DNA from: Paracoccus shandongensis
GTDB taxonomy: Bacteria > Pseudomonadota > Alphaproteobacteria > Rhodobacterales > Rhodobacteraceae
NCBI RefSeq assembly: GCF_017315735.1
Contig: NZ_JAFLRK010000024.1
Coordinates: 1 to 50,390 of the forward strand
Reading direction: 5' to 3'
DNA: 50,390 nucleotides
The notes below the pieces were generated by a model that saw only the letters and a program-made list of their open reading frames with translations, ran no database searches and was not told where the DNA came from. This document shows positions 24,231 through 32,276 of the stretch, one piece after another (position 1 is the stretch's first letter; each line of letters starts with the position of its first letter). Both the position numbers and the translations under genes were made by a program.

Positions 24231-24830
24231 ATGCTTGACGACCGACATCAAACGGATTTTCGGACCCAGTTCGTGCGCGAGCCCGCAAGCCTGCGCCATT
24301 ATCCCGCGCTGGTGCTGAACGCGGATTACCGGCCCTTGTCCTATTACCCCCTGTCGCTCTGGCCCTGGCAAGAGGCGATCAAGGCGGCCTTCCTGGACCG
24401 GGTGGACATCATCGCCGAATATGATGCGGTCGTCCGAAGTCAGCGGCAGGCCTTCCGCTTGCCCTCGGTCGTCGTCCTCAAGGATTACGTCAAACCCCAG
24501 AAGCGCGTGGCCTTCACGCGCTTCAATCTTTTTCTGCGCGACGAATTCTGCTGCCAGTATTGCGGGGCCAGGGGCGATCTGACCTTTGACCATGTGGTGC
24601 CCCGGTCGCGCGGCGGCGTCACCAGTTGGGACAACGTGGTTGCCGCCTGTTCGCCCTGCAACCTGCGCAAGGCCAACCGCAGTTTGCGCCATTCGGGCAT
24701 GAGCCTGCGCCGCAAGCCCCGCCAGCCGTCGCCCGAGGAAATGCACGCGGCGGGCCGGCGATTCCCGCCGAATCACCTGCATGACAGCTGGATGGATTAC
24801 CTTTACTGGGACGCCGAACTGGAAAGCTGA
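24231..24830 (+). CDS. HNH endonuclease family protein
   Basis: 199 aa. The HNH zinc-finger core is in the C-terminal half: CCQYCG (first Cys pair), LTFDHVVPRSRGG (the D-H of the HNH catalytic strand), SWDNVVAACSPCNLRK (Asn and the second Cys pair). The N-terminal half, VLNADYRPLSYYPLSLWPW, is shared by a widely conserved, chromosomally encoded HNH group in bacteria and is not found in homing or restriction HNH enzymes. A DNA repair or nucleic-acid-processing role is likely but unproven. A GGAAGG box lies 5 nt before the ATG. No toxin or phage genes are nearby. Confidence 0.85.
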   Translation: MLDDRHQTDFRTQFVREPASLRHYPALVLNADYRPLSYYPLSLWPWQEAIKAAFLDRVDIIAEYDAVVRSQRQAFRLPSVVVLKDYVKPQKRVAFTRFNLFLRDEFCCQYCGARGDLTFDHVVPRSRGGVTSWDNVVAACSPCNLRKANRSLRHSGMSLRRKPRQPSPEEMHAAGRRFPPNHLHDSWMDYLYWDAELES

Positions 24831-24833
24831 GCG

Positions 24834-25007
24834 TCAGGTGTCATGGTCGTGCCGGTCGCCGCGGGCCAGGTGCAGGGCGGCGGCGGCCGACAGCGTGACC
24901 ATGGCCAGCACCACCACGGGCGCATCGGCGGAAAAGGCCGCCCACAGCGTCAGCGCGGCGACAAGGATGACTGCGGCGATCAGGACCAGGAAGTGCGGCA
25001 AGGGCAT
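24834..25007 (-). CDS. Small two-helix membrane protein
   Basis: 57 aa beginning MPLPHFLVLIAAVILVAALT, with two hydrophobic segments (about residues 5-22 and 26-45) and a basic/acidic tail rich in His and Asp (RGDRHDHDT). There is no known domain. The ATG at 25007 has a GAGGAG box about 10 nt upstream; longer starts run into a basic, non-family stretch. It converges on the HNH gene with 3 bp between the stops. The DapA gene ends 102 bp upstream of its start, so it may be cotranscribed with dapA. Confidence 0.6.
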   Translation of the reverse strand: MPLPHFLVLIAAVILVAALTLWAAFSADAPVVVLAMVTLSAAAALHLARGDRHDHDT

Positions 25008-25109
25008 GGCGGGTCGTCTCCTCACCCTCAATATGGGATGAAGAATCCGCTTTGAAAAGACGATGCGGAAAATGCGCGCGACATGGGCGCGCATTCACGC
25101 CCTTGGCCC

Positions 25110-25985
25110 TCAGATCAGGCCGGCATGGTCCAGCGCCGCGTCGATCAGGCGGCGGGTCGGCTCGGTCAGGGGGACCAGCGGCAGGCGGACGCGTTCGTCG
25201 CAAAGCCCCAACCGGGACATCGCGTATTTCGCGCCGACCAGCCCCGGTTCCACGAAGATCGCGACATGCAGCGGCATCAGCCGGTCCTGGTATTCCAGCG
25301 CACGGGCATAGTCGCCCGCCAGCGTCGCCTCCTGGAATTCCGCGCACAGCCTGGGCGCGACATTGGCCGTGACGCTGATGCAGCCCACGCCGCCATGGGC
25401 GTTGAAGCCAAGGGCCGTCGCATCCTCGCCCGACAGTTGCATGAAATCCGGGCCGCAGGTGATGCGCTGCTGGCTCACCCGCTCCAGCTTGCCGGTGGCG
25501 TCCTTGACGCCGATGATCGTGGGAAGCTTCGCCAGTTCGCCCATGGTTTCGGGCGACATGTCCACGACCGAGCGGCCGGGGATGTTGTAGATGATGATGG
25601 GCAGGTCGGACGCCTCGGCCAGCGCCGTGTAATGGGCGATCAGGCCCGCCTGGGTGGGCTTGTTGTAATAGGGCGTCACGACCAGCGCGGCGTCGGCGCC
25701 GACCTCGGCCGCGTGGCGGATCAGGCCGATGCCCTCGCGGGTGCTGTTCGACCCCGCGCCCGCGATGACGGGGATACGGCCATCGACGGCGCGCACGACC
25801 TCCTCGATCACCAGCCGGTGTTCGTCATGGGTCAGGGTCGGGCTTTCGCCGGTGGTGCCCACGGGGACAAGGCCGTGGCTGCCCTGGTCGATATGCCAGT
25901 CCACCAGCTTTTTCAGCGTGTCCAGGTCCAGTTCGCCGTCCTTGGTGAACGGCGTGACCAGTGCGGGCAGGGATCCCTTGAACAT
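25110..25985 (-). CDS. dapA: 4-hydroxy-tetrahydrodipicolinate synthase
   Basis: 291 aa, the usual DapA length. It condenses pyruvate with aspartate semialdehyde in the lysine/diaminopimelate pathway, supplying cell-wall precursor. Seen are the [14 protein letters not shown] active-site loop, the catalytic Tyr in [11 protein letters not shown], and the Schiff-base Lys in [10 protein letters not shown]. The start ATG at 25985 follows an AAGGAAG box. It is divergent from a lytic transglycosylase gene, so two peptidoglycan-related genes share one upstream region. Confidence 0.95.
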   Translation of the reverse strand: MFKGSLPALVTPFTKDGELDLDTLKKLVDWHIDQGSHGLVPVGTTGESPTLTHDEHRLVIEEVVRAVDGRIPVIAGAGSNSTREGIGLIRHAAEVGADAALVVTPYYNKPTQAGLIAHYTALAEASDLPIIIYNIPGRSVVDMSPETMGELAKLPTIIGVKDATGKLERVSQQRITCGPDFMQLSGEDATALGFNAHGGVGCISVTANVAPRLCAEFQEATLAGDYARALEYQDRLMPLHVAIFVEPGLVGAKYAMSRLGLCDERVRLPLVPLTEPTRRLIDAALDHAGLI

Positions 25986-26017
25986 GACACGCTTCCTTGC
26001 AGGTTTGGTTTGCGCGC

Positions 26018-26046
26018 CTGATAACGGGACGGGCGGAACTTGCCAA
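26018..26046 (-). promoter_or_regulatory. Candidate sigma-70 promoter of dapA
   Basis: On the minus strand TTGGCA (26046-26041), 17 bp and TATCAG (26023-26018), about 32 bp before the ATG. Spacing is ideal and the hexamers are four-of-six type matches. Confidence 0.42.
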
Positions 26047-26092
26047 GGTTGTGAATTGCGTCGGGCGCAGGGGGCGGTGACACAGGGTGGTG

Positions 26093-28144
26093 ATGCGACT
26101 TCTGCGTGACATGCTGGCCGTTGGGCTGCTGGCCCTTGCGACCCTCGCCCCCGCGCGGGCCGAGGACGCGGGCGCGATGGCGCTGGCCCTGTCGGCGGCG
26201 GATGCGAAGGATTGGGTGACGGCGCGGGATGCCGCCCGCCGGTCGGGCCCGATGGCCGAGGCCCTGGTGGGTTGGCAGGCCCTGCGCGCGGGCCATGGCG
26301 CGGTGGGCGATTACATCGACTTCGCCCGCGCCTATGGCGACTGGCCCGGGCTGGCGTTGCTGCGGGAACGCGGGGACGCGAAGCTGCGGCCCGACCTGCC
26401 CCCCCAGGACATCCGCGACTGGTTCGGGGACCGCCTGCCCGACACGCTGGTGGCTGAAAACGCCTATCTGGCCGTGCTGGATGCGGACGCCGCCCGGGCC
26501 GAACGCGCGCGCTTCTGGACCACCGTTCCCTTGACCGCGCCCGAGGAAGCGGCCTTCCTTGCCGCCCATCAGGCCGAACTGGCGCCCCTGATGACCGCCC
26601 GCGCCGTGGCGATGCTGGACCGGCAGGACTGGGCGCAGGCCGAACGGCTGCTGCCCCGCCTGCCCGAACCCGACCGCCCCTTGCTGGCCGCGCGCATCGC
26701 CTTGCAGGCGGGCCGTGCGGGCGTGGACGACCTGATCCTGGCGCTGCCGCCTGCCGCGCGCGCCGATCCCGGCCTGACCATGGACCGCTTCCTGTGGCGG
26801 GTCCGCGCCAGGCAGCACGAGGGCGCGCAGGCGCTGATGCTGGAGGCCTCGACCGATGCCGACACCCTGCGGAACCCGGCGGTCTGGGCGGAAATGCGGG
26901 TGGATTACGCGCGCATGGCGATGCGGGGTGGCGATTGGACACGGGCTGAGGCGCTGGCCCGCCCGCATTTCCTGCCCCCCGACAACCGCCATTACGCCGA
27001 TCTGGAATGGCTGGCGGGATTCGCCGCGTTGAAGCAGGGGGCGGCGGACCGGGCGCTGGCGCATTTCCTGCATCTGGAAACCGTGGTGGGCAGCCAGATC
27101 AGCACGTCCCGCGCCTTCTACTGGCAGGGGCGCGCGCATCAGGCGCTTGGCGACCAAGGGGCGGCGGATGCGGCCTACCGCCAAGCGGCGGCCATGCCCG
27201 GCACCTATTACGGCCAGCTTGCCGCCGAGCGGATCGGCGCCCTCATGCCCGCCGACTATGCCACGCCCGGGCCCCTGCCCGACTGGCGCGGGGCCGCCTT
27301 GGGCGGCAGCAGCGTCTTTCGGGCCGGGCTGTGGCTGCTGGCGACGGGACGGGTGGACGAGGCGCAGCGGTTCTTCCTGCACCTGTCGGAAACCGCCGAC
27401 CCGCAGGACAGCCTGCGCATGGCCCGCCTGATGTATGAACGGGGGATGCCCTGGCACGCGCTGCGCCTGTCCAAGCGCGCCGCCGACAAGGGCGTCATCC
27501 ACCCCGCCGCGCATTTCCCGCTGACGGGGCTTGAGCGGACCGAGTTCACCATCCCGACCGAACTGGCGCTGTCCATCGCCCGCCAGGAATCCGAATTCAA
27601 CCCCGCCGCCCGCAGCCCCGTGGGCGCGCGCGGGCTGATGCAGGTGATGCCCGACACCGCCAAACAGATGGCCCGCGCCATCCGCGAGCCTTTCGACCTG
27701 GGGCGGCTGACCACCGACGGGGCCTATAACGCCCGGCTTGGCGCGGCCTATCTGGCGGGCCTGCGCGACCGCTTTGGCGCGTCCACGGCGCTGACGGCCT
27801 CGGGCTATAACGCCGGGCCGGGGCGTCCGGCGCGCTGGCTGCGCGATTTCGGCGACTTGCGGCGGAATGCCGATCCGGTGGACTGGGTCGAACTGATCCC
27901 CTTTGACGAAACCCGCAACTATGTCATGCGCGTGACCGAGGCGATGCCGATCTATCGCGCCCGCATCCATGGGAAACCCGCGCCCATCCTGCCCACCTGG
28001 GATCTGACCGGCGGCGGGCTGATGCCGCCCCCCGTGGCGCGGCTGACCCTGGCCCTGTCCCGGCGGCCGGTGGCAAAGCCCTTCATCGGGCCCAGGCTGC
28101 CCGAGGGGTGGCAGCCCGCCGCCGTCGAGGCCGCCGCCCGGTAG
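26093..28144 (+). CDS. Lytic murein transglycosylase (Slt70-like)
   Basis: 683 aa, a periplasmic enzyme cleaving the MurNAc-GlcNAc bond with formation of 1,6-anhydro ends. The signal peptide [25 protein letters not shown] is followed by a long alpha-superhelical region of TPR-like hairpins (residues about 30-470). The catalytic SLT domain near residues 480-620 has [17 protein letters not shown] (catalytic Glu in QESEF), [10 protein letters not shown] and [11 protein letters not shown] start at the ATG at 26093 because the two preceding GTG codons add nothing to the signal. The TAG stop is part of a REP-like inverted repeat. Confidence 0.9.
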   Translation: MRLLRDMLAVGLLALATLAPARAEDAGAMALALSAADAKDWVTARDAARRSGPMAEALVGWQALRAGHGAVGDYIDFARAYGDWPGLALLRERGDAKLRPDLPPQDIRDWFGDRLPDTLVAENAYLAVLDADAARAERARFWTTVPLTAPEEAAFLAAHQAELAPLMTARAVAMLDRQDWAQAERLLPRLPEPDRPLLAARIALQAGRAGVDDLILALPPAARADPGLTMDRFLWRVRARQHEGAQALMLEASTDADTLRNPAVWAEMRVDYARMAMRGGDWTRAEALARPHFLPPDNRHYADLEWLAGFAALKQGAADRALAHFLHLETVVGSQISTSRAFYWQGRAHQALGDQGAADAAYRQAAAMPGTYYGQLAAERIGALMPADYATPGPLPDWRGAALGGSSVFRAGLWLLATGRVDEAQRFFLHLSETADPQDSLRMARLMYERGMPWHALRLSKRAADKGVIHPAAHFPLTGLERTEFTIPTELALSIARQESEFNPAARSPVGARGLMQVMPDTAKQMARAIREPFDLGRLTTDGAYNARLGAAYLAGLRDRFGASTALTASGYNAGPGRPARWLRDFGDLRRNADPVDWVELIPFDETRNYVMRVTEAMPIYRARIHGKPAPILPTWDLTGGGLMPPPVARLTLALSRRPVAKPFIGPRLPEGWQPAAVEAAAR

Positions 28145-28206
28145 GGTGCGTGATGTCACGCAGCTTGGACCCTTGGCGATTGGTGCGTGCAAGCACGCAC
28201 CCTACC
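28140..28206. repeat. REP-like inverted repeat between convergent genes
   Basis: A 13-bp perfect inverted repeat, GGTAGGGTGCGTG (28140-28152) and CACGCACCCTACC (28194-28206), encloses a nested palindrome GGTGCGTGC-AA-GCACGCACC. GTAGGGTGCGT-type arms are known from repeats in many proteobacteria. The TAG in each arm is the stop codon of one of the two flanking genes. It may also end transcription from both sides. Confidence 0.75.
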
Positions 28207-29167
28207 CCGCCCTGACCCGCGCCCGCCACAAGGTGAACAGCCCCGCCGCGACCACGATGGCGGTGCCGATGACCACGTTCATGTGCAGCACCTCGCCGAA
28301 GACCAGGACGCCGATCACGCTGACCCAGGCCAGTTGCGTATAGGCGAAGGGTTGCAGGGCGGATGCCTCGGCCAGTTCATAGGCGCGGATCAGCAGCCAA
28401 TGCGACACCAGTCCGCAGGCGCAGAGCAGCCCCATCCAGATCCAGTCCCCGGGCGCCAGCCATTCCCAATGGCCGATGCCCAGAACGGTGGCCGTGGCCG
28501 CCCCGGCGATGCCGGTCCAGAAAAAGCTGACCTGCGCCGGATCGTCGCGCGCCACATGCCGCGTCAGCAATCCATAGACCGAAAACATCAGGGCCGAGAC
28601 AAGCGCCAGGACCGAACCCAGGTTCAGCACCGTGCTGCCGGGTTGCAGGATGATCAGGATGCCCGCGAATCCCACGCCGATGGCCGTCCAGCGCCGCCAG
28701 CCGACCTTCTCGCCCAGGATCGGGCCGGACAGGGCTGCGACCAGCAGGGGATAGACGGTGAAGATCGCATGGGTGCCGACCAGGCCAAGGCGCACGAAGG
28801 CCTCGATCATGAAGCCCGTCTCGACCACCAGAAGCACGCCGCGCAGGATCTGCGTCTTGGGCCGCTTGGTGCGGATGGCGCGGCGCAGCCCGCCCGGCTG
28901 GCGCGCGACCATGGCGATCACGAACAGCGCAAAGACCCAGTAACGGATCATCACCACCAGCACCGGCGGGTATTCCGCGCCCAGCATCCGGGAAAACGCA
29001 TCCTGCACCGCGAAGATGAGGCTGGTCGCGCACATCAGCAGGATGCCAAGCCCGGTGCGGTCGCGCCCCGCGCCCGTTCGGGGCGGCACCGGGGGCGGCG
29101 CGGGCGGCGGCGCAGAGGCGGTGGCCGCCGAGGCGGCATAGGGCGGGTGGTTCTGGTCTTTCGGCAT
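28202..29167 (-). CDS. EamA/RhaT family DMT transporter
   Basis: 321 aa. After a Pro/Ala-rich cytoplasmic N-terminus of about 40 residues there are ten hydrophobic segments forming two EamA repeats (first from GLGILLMCATSLIFAVQDAF, second from ALVSALMFSVYGLLTRHVA). The drug/metabolite transporter superfamily exports or imports amino acids, sugars or other metabolites; the substrate is unknown. The ATG at 29167 is chosen over one nine codons upstream. The gene ends in the REP-like repeat and lies 80 bp after suhB, from which it is separated by a hairpin over the suhB stop. Confidence 0.83.
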   Translation of the reverse strand: MPKDQNHPPYAASAATASAPPPAPPPVPPRTGAGRDRTGLGILLMCATSLIFAVQDAFSRMLGAEYPPVLVVMIRYWVFALFVIAMVARQPGGLRRAIRTKRPKTQILRGVLLVVETGFMIEAFVRLGLVGTHAIFTVYPLLVAALSGPILGEKVGWRRWTAIGVGFAGILIILQPGSTVLNLGSVLALVSALMFSVYGLLTRHVARDDPAQVSFFWTGIAGAATATVLGIGHWEWLAPGDWIWMGLLCACGLVSHWLLIRAYELAEASALQPFAYTQLAWVSVIGVLVFGEVLHMNVVIGTAIVVAAGLFTLWRARVRAG

Positions 29168-29226
29168 GGCGCGGTCCCTGGACAGGCCCGCCATGCGCCT
29201 GTTTCAGCCGCAAGGTCAAGGCAAGC

Positions 29227-29251
29227 CTGACTTGCGCAGCGTGCAAGTCAG
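29227..29251 (-). terminator. 9-bp hairpin overlapping the suhB stop codon
   Basis: CTGACTTGC, a 7-nt loop and GCAAGTCAG. On the minus strand the TGA stop of suhB lies inside the first arm. No T run follows (GCTTGCCTTG), so it may be a weak or Rho-assisted terminator or an mRNA 3'-end stabiliser before the transporter gene. Confidence 0.45.
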
Positions 29252-30036
29252 TCGCGGGTGCGGATGACCTTGGCCAGGGGTTCGAAGACCTGCGCGTTGG
29301 CCGCGATCAGGCGGCCCGATTCCAGGGGGTCGTCGCCGTCGCGGATGCCTTCGACGAAACCGCCTGCCTCGCGCACCAGCAGGATGCCCGCCGCCACGTC
29401 CCAGGGCTTGTTGCCGCGTTCCCAGTATCCGTCATACCGCCCCGCCGCGACATAGGCCAGATCCAGCGCCGCCGCCCCCATCCGCCGCACCCCCGCCGTC
29501 AGCGGCATCAGCCGCGCCAGATCCTGCAAGGCGGCGGGCAAGGGGCCGCGCCCTGCAAAGGGAATGCCGGTGGCGAACAGCGATTCGTCCAGCCGCCGCC
29601 GCCCCGAGACGCGCAGCCGCTGGTCGTTCATGAAGGCCCCGCCACCCTTTTCGGCCACGAACAGTTCGTCCTTGGCCGCGTCGAAGATCACGGCGGCGAC
29701 GATTTCCTTTTTATGTTCCAGCGCGATGCTGATGGCCCAATGCGGCAACCCGTGCAGGAAGTTGGTGGTGCCGTCCAGCGGATCGACGATCCAGCGCCGC
29801 GTCGGATCCTCGCCCGCCTCCTCGCCCGTTTCCTCGCCCAGCCAGCCATAGTTCGGGCGCGCGCCGCGCAGTTCTTCCTTGATGATGCGCTCGGCCTCCT
29901 GGTCGGCCTTGGAAACGAAGTCGCCCGCGCCCTTGACGCTGACCTGAAGGTTCTCGACCTCGCGGAAATCCTTGACGAGGCTGCGCCCGGCCTTGCGGGC
30001 GGCCTTGATCATGACGTTCAGGTTGGCGCTTGCCAT
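29248..30036 (-). CDS. suhB: Inositol monophosphatase family protein (SuhB-like)
   Basis: 262 aa, a Mg-dependent, Li-sensitive phosphatase fold. The metal-binding motifs are GEETGEE (Glu), WIVDPLDGTTNFLHG (D-P-L-D-G-T/S) and KPWDVAAGILLVREAGG (W-D). It hydrolyses inositol-1-phosphate or related sugar phosphates; in enterobacteria SuhB also joins the rRNA antitermination complex, which may or may not apply here. The ATG at 30036 has a CGGAG box about 8 nt upstream. The region upstream (30037-30340) is unusual for its G-quadruplex motif and structured repeats. Confidence 0.9.
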   Translation of the reverse strand: MASANLNVMIKAARKAGRSLVKDFREVENLQVSVKGAGDFVSKADQEAERIIKEELRGARPNYGWLGEETGEEAGEDPTRRWIVDPLDGTTNFLHGLPHWAISIALEHKKEIVAAVIFDAAKDELFVAEKGGGAFMNDQRLRVSGRRRLDESLFATGIPFAGRGPLPAALQDLARLMPLTAGVRRMGAAALDLAYVAAGRYDGYWERGNKPWDVAAGILLVREAGGFVEGIRDGDDPLESGRLIAANAQVFEPLAKVIRTRD

Positions 30037-30052
30037 GGAATGCTCCGGGACA

Positions 30053-30087
30053 GGGGGGTTGGGGGCGTCATAGGGGGAAGCGGGGGG
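30053..30087 (+). other. Four-tract G-quadruplex motif
   Basis: On the + strand G6-TT-G5-CGTCATA-G5-AAGC-G6, with loops of 2, 7 and 4 nt. It lies 17 to 51 bp upstream of the suhB start. Since suhB is on the minus strand, the G-runs are on its template strand and its leader mRNA would be C-rich. Confidence 0.75.
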
Positions 30088-30183
30088 AATGTGAAGCAGG
30101 CGCTGCCTTCCGCGCGGGCGAAGGCCATCGCCTTCGCCACGTCACAACATCGCAACCGGAACCGCCGGGCCTTCAAGGCCCGG

Positions 30184-30328
30184 CCAGCGCCCGCCCCGCC
30201 CCAGGCGGGCGCTTCACGCCCCCCCGGGTCGGGCGCTGGCCTTCCGTGGTCGCAGGGCTGCACCGTCTCTGGTGGCAAGGTCGGACAAAAGGCGGGGGAA
30301 ATGCTCGTCGCATTTCCTGATCCCGCCC
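30184..30328 (-). repeat. Structured intergenic element, family 2, copy 2
   Basis: On the + strand it opens with CCAGCGCCCG and closes its first arm with CGGGCGCTGG (30230-30239), then GTGGTCG, GCACCGTCT, GGTGGCA, GGTC, GGGGGAAATGC-TCGTC-GCATTTCC and TCCCGCCC. The last hairpin has an 8-bp perfect core. It shares these blocks with 19255-19373 but has a longer insert in the first hairpin. Strand is uncertain; it is given as that of the flanking genes. Confidence 0.6.
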
Positions 30329-30340
30329 AGGCAAGGTCAG

Positions 30341-31255
30341 TCACGCCGCCGCCCCGCGCAGCATCCGCAGGGGTTCCGTCCGCGACAGGCGCAGGACATG
30401 GGCCATGTAGGGCTGCGCCAGATCCTCGGACCGCACGGCCGCGTAAAGCCGCCGGATGATCCCGCCCTGCGTCAGGGGCAGCATGGCAATTTCCGCATTG
30501 GCGGATTCGCGGCGCAGCACCCAGTCGGGCATCACCGCCACGCCGCGCCCCGAGGCGACCAGCATCAGCGCCACGGCGGTCAGTTCCACCGTGCGGCTTT
30601 GGGCGGGTTCCACCCCGGCGGGTGTCAGGAACTGGCTGAACACGTCCAGACGCGCGCGGTCCATCGGATAGGTGATCAGCGTTTCCGCCGCCAGGTCGGC
30701 CGGGTCGGCGAACCCCTTGGCGACCAGCGGATGATCGGCGGGCACCACCAGCGTGGGCGAATAGTCGAACAGCGGCTGGAAGACGATGCCCGGCAGATCC
30801 TCGGGGTCGGACGAGATCACCAGGTCCACCTCTTGCCGGGCCAGCGCGGGCAGCGCGCCGAAGGCCAGGCGCTGGCGGATGTCCAGGTCCACCTCGGGCC
30901 AGGTGCGGCGGAAGATGTCCAGCACCGGCAAGAGCCAGTCGAAGCAGGCGTGGCATTCCATGGCGATGTGCAGCCGCCCGATGCGGCCCGCCTCGACGCC
31001 CTTGAACTCGGCCTCGGTGGCCTGGACCAGGGGCAGCACCTGTTCGGCCAGACGCAGCAGACGCATCCCGGCGGGGGACAGGCGCATGGGCTTGGCGCGG
31101 CGGACGAACAGATCGACGCCCGCCTGTTCCTCCAGCGCCTTAACCTGGTGGGACAGGGCGGACTGGGTGATGTTCAGAACCTCGGCCGCGCGGGCGAGGC
31201 CGCCTTGTTCATGGATGGCGCGGACGGTGCGCAGGTGGCGCAGTTCCAGATGCAT
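30341..31255 (-). CDS. metR: LysR family regulator, MetR-like
   Basis: 304 aa. The N-terminal winged helix (residues 1-62) reads LELRHLRTVRAIHEQGGLAR with the recognition helix TQSALSHQVKALEE. It resembles enterobacterial MetR at many points: LFVRRAKPMRLSPAG, LHIAMECHACFDWLLPVL (the homocysteine-sensing region), DLVISSDP, FDYSPTLVVPADHPL and RLDVFSQFLTPAGVEP. MetR activates methionine genes with homocysteine as coinducer. It is divergent from metF with about 90 bp between, the expected target arrangement. Confidence 0.88.
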   Translation of the reverse strand: MHLELRHLRTVRAIHEQGGLARAAEVLNITQSALSHQVKALEEQAGVDLFVRRAKPMRLSPAGMRLLRLAEQVLPLVQATEAEFKGVEAGRIGRLHIAMECHACFDWLLPVLDIFRRTWPEVDLDIRQRLAFGALPALARQEVDLVISSDPEDLPGIVFQPLFDYSPTLVVPADHPLVAKGFADPADLAAETLITYPMDRARLDVFSQFLTPAGVEPAQSRTVELTAVALMLVASGRGVAVMPDWVLRRESANAEIAMLPLTQGGIIRRLYAAVRSEDLAQPYMAHVLRLSRTEPLRMLRGAAA

Positions 31256-31266
31256 GGTGAGGCGGG

Positions 31267-31301
31267 CTCATGTTGATCTTGAGGATTATGAATTTGTCTC
31301 A
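31267..31301. promoter_or_regulatory. Candidate MetR-binding region between metR and metF
   Basis: Overlapping imperfect dyads in an AT-rich stretch: CTCA-N9-TGAG (31267-31283) and TGAG-N14-CTCA (31280-31301). This does not match the enteric TGAA-N5-TTCA box. Position in the divergent metR-metF region is the main argument. Confidence 0.3.
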
Positions 31302-31346
31302 CGGCCTGCCGCGTGGCACAAGCGGCGAAAGCCAAAGGAAACCGCC

Positions 31347-32219
31347 ATGTCCCGCCCGCAGATCAGTTTCGAGTTCTTTCCGCCGAAGACGCTGGATGCG
31401 TCCTTCCGGCTGTGGGAAACCGCGCGGGCGCTGGCGCCGCTGGCCCCGGATTTCGTGTCCGTCACCTATGGCGCGGGCGGCACCACCCGCAAGCTGACGC
31501 ATGAGGCGGTGACGACCATCCACCGCCATTACGGCATCCCCGTCGCCGCGCACCTGACCTGTGTGGAAGCCACGCGCGCCGAGACGATGGAGATCGTGCA
31601 GGCCTATGCCGATGCCGGGATTCGGGAAATCGTGGCCCTGCGCGGCGACGCGCCCAAGGGCCAGGACCGCTTTACCCCCCATCCCGAGGGATTCGCCAAC
31701 ACGGTCGAGCTGATCGAGGCGATCGCCGCGCGCGGCGACATGACGGTCCGCGTGGGCGCATACCCCGAGCCGCACCCCGACAGCAGCGGCACGGATGCCG
31801 ACGTGGCCTGGCTGAAGCGCAAGATCGACGCGGGCGCGACCAGCGCGATCACGCAGTTCTTCTTTGACGCGGACACCTTCTTCCGCTTCCGCGACAAATG
31901 CGCGGCGGCAGGCATCGACGCGCCGATCATCCCCGGCATCCTGCCGATCCAGGGGTGGGCCGGGGCGAAACGCTTTGCCGCGACCTGCGGGACCAGCATG
32001 CCGGGTTGGGCCGAGGAGGCGTTTTCCAAGGCCGCAGCCGAAGGCCCGGCGGCGGAACGCGCCTTGTCCGAGCAGACCTGCGTCAAGTTGTGCCGCGATC
32101 TGCTGGAGGGCGGCGTGGACCGGCTGCATTTCTATACGCTGAACCGACCGGATTTGACGCTGGCGGTCTGTGGGGCGCTTGGGGTCGAGCCGGTGCGTGA
32201 TCTGGGCGCGGTGGCGTAA
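31347..32219 (+). CDS. metF: Methylenetetrahydrofolate reductase
   Basis: 290 aa. It reduces 5,10-methylene-THF to 5-methyl-THF with FAD and NAD(P)H, supplying the methyl group for methionine synthesis. The eight-stranded barrel shows ISFEFFPPKT at the N-terminus, FVSVTYGAGGTTR, AHLTCVEATR, IVALRGDAPKG, ITQFFFDADTFF and PGILPIQ, all typical. The ATG at 31347 follows an AAAGGAAA box. Regulation by divergent MetR is expected. It converges on the decarboxylase gene, with repeat copy E between. Confidence 0.94.
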   Translation: MSRPQISFEFFPPKTLDASFRLWETARALAPLAPDFVSVTYGAGGTTRKLTHEAVTTIHRHYGIPVAAHLTCVEATRAETMEIVQAYADAGIREIVALRGDAPKGQDRFTPHPEGFANTVELIEAIAARGDMTVRVGAYPEPHPDSSGTDADVAWLKRKIDAGATSAITQFFFDADTFFRFRDKCAAAGIDAPIIPGILPIQGWAGAKRFAATCGTSMPGWAEEAFSKAAAEGPAAERALSEQTCVKLCRDLLEGGVDRLHFYTLNRPDLTLAVCGALGVEPVRDLGAVA

Positions 32220-32220
32220 G

Positions 32221-32274
32221 CCGGGGGTTTCACACCCCCGGACCCCCGTGGGATATTTGAGCCAAAGTGAAAGG
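32221..32274 (+). repeat. Stop-anchored hairpin repeat, copy E
   Basis: Hairpin CCGGGGG-TTTCACA-CCCCCGG (32221-32241), ACCCCCGTG, GGATATTTGA and GCCAAAGTGAAAGG, ending 2 bp before the stop of the decarboxylase gene on the other strand. It is close in sequence to copies B and G. Confidence 0.75.
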
Positions 32275-32276
32275 CT

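Larger units (their letters stand above)
30037..30340. other. 304-bp gene-free stretch packed with structured sequence
   Basis: The largest gap without a gene, between suhB and metR. In order it holds the four-tract G-run motif (30053-30087), a 9-bp hairpin GGCGAAGGC-CATC-GCCTTCGCC (30117-30138), a 10-bp palindrome around GCCGGGCCTT (30164-30184) and the second copy of the family-2 element (30184-30328). I see no credible coding frame. The suhB promoter must lie in or near it. Confidence 0.7.

Noticed and set aside
24231..24830. HNH gene as a homing or restriction endonuclease
   Set aside because: It lacks intron, methyltransferase or phage context and carries the N-terminal region of the widely conserved chromosomal HNH group.
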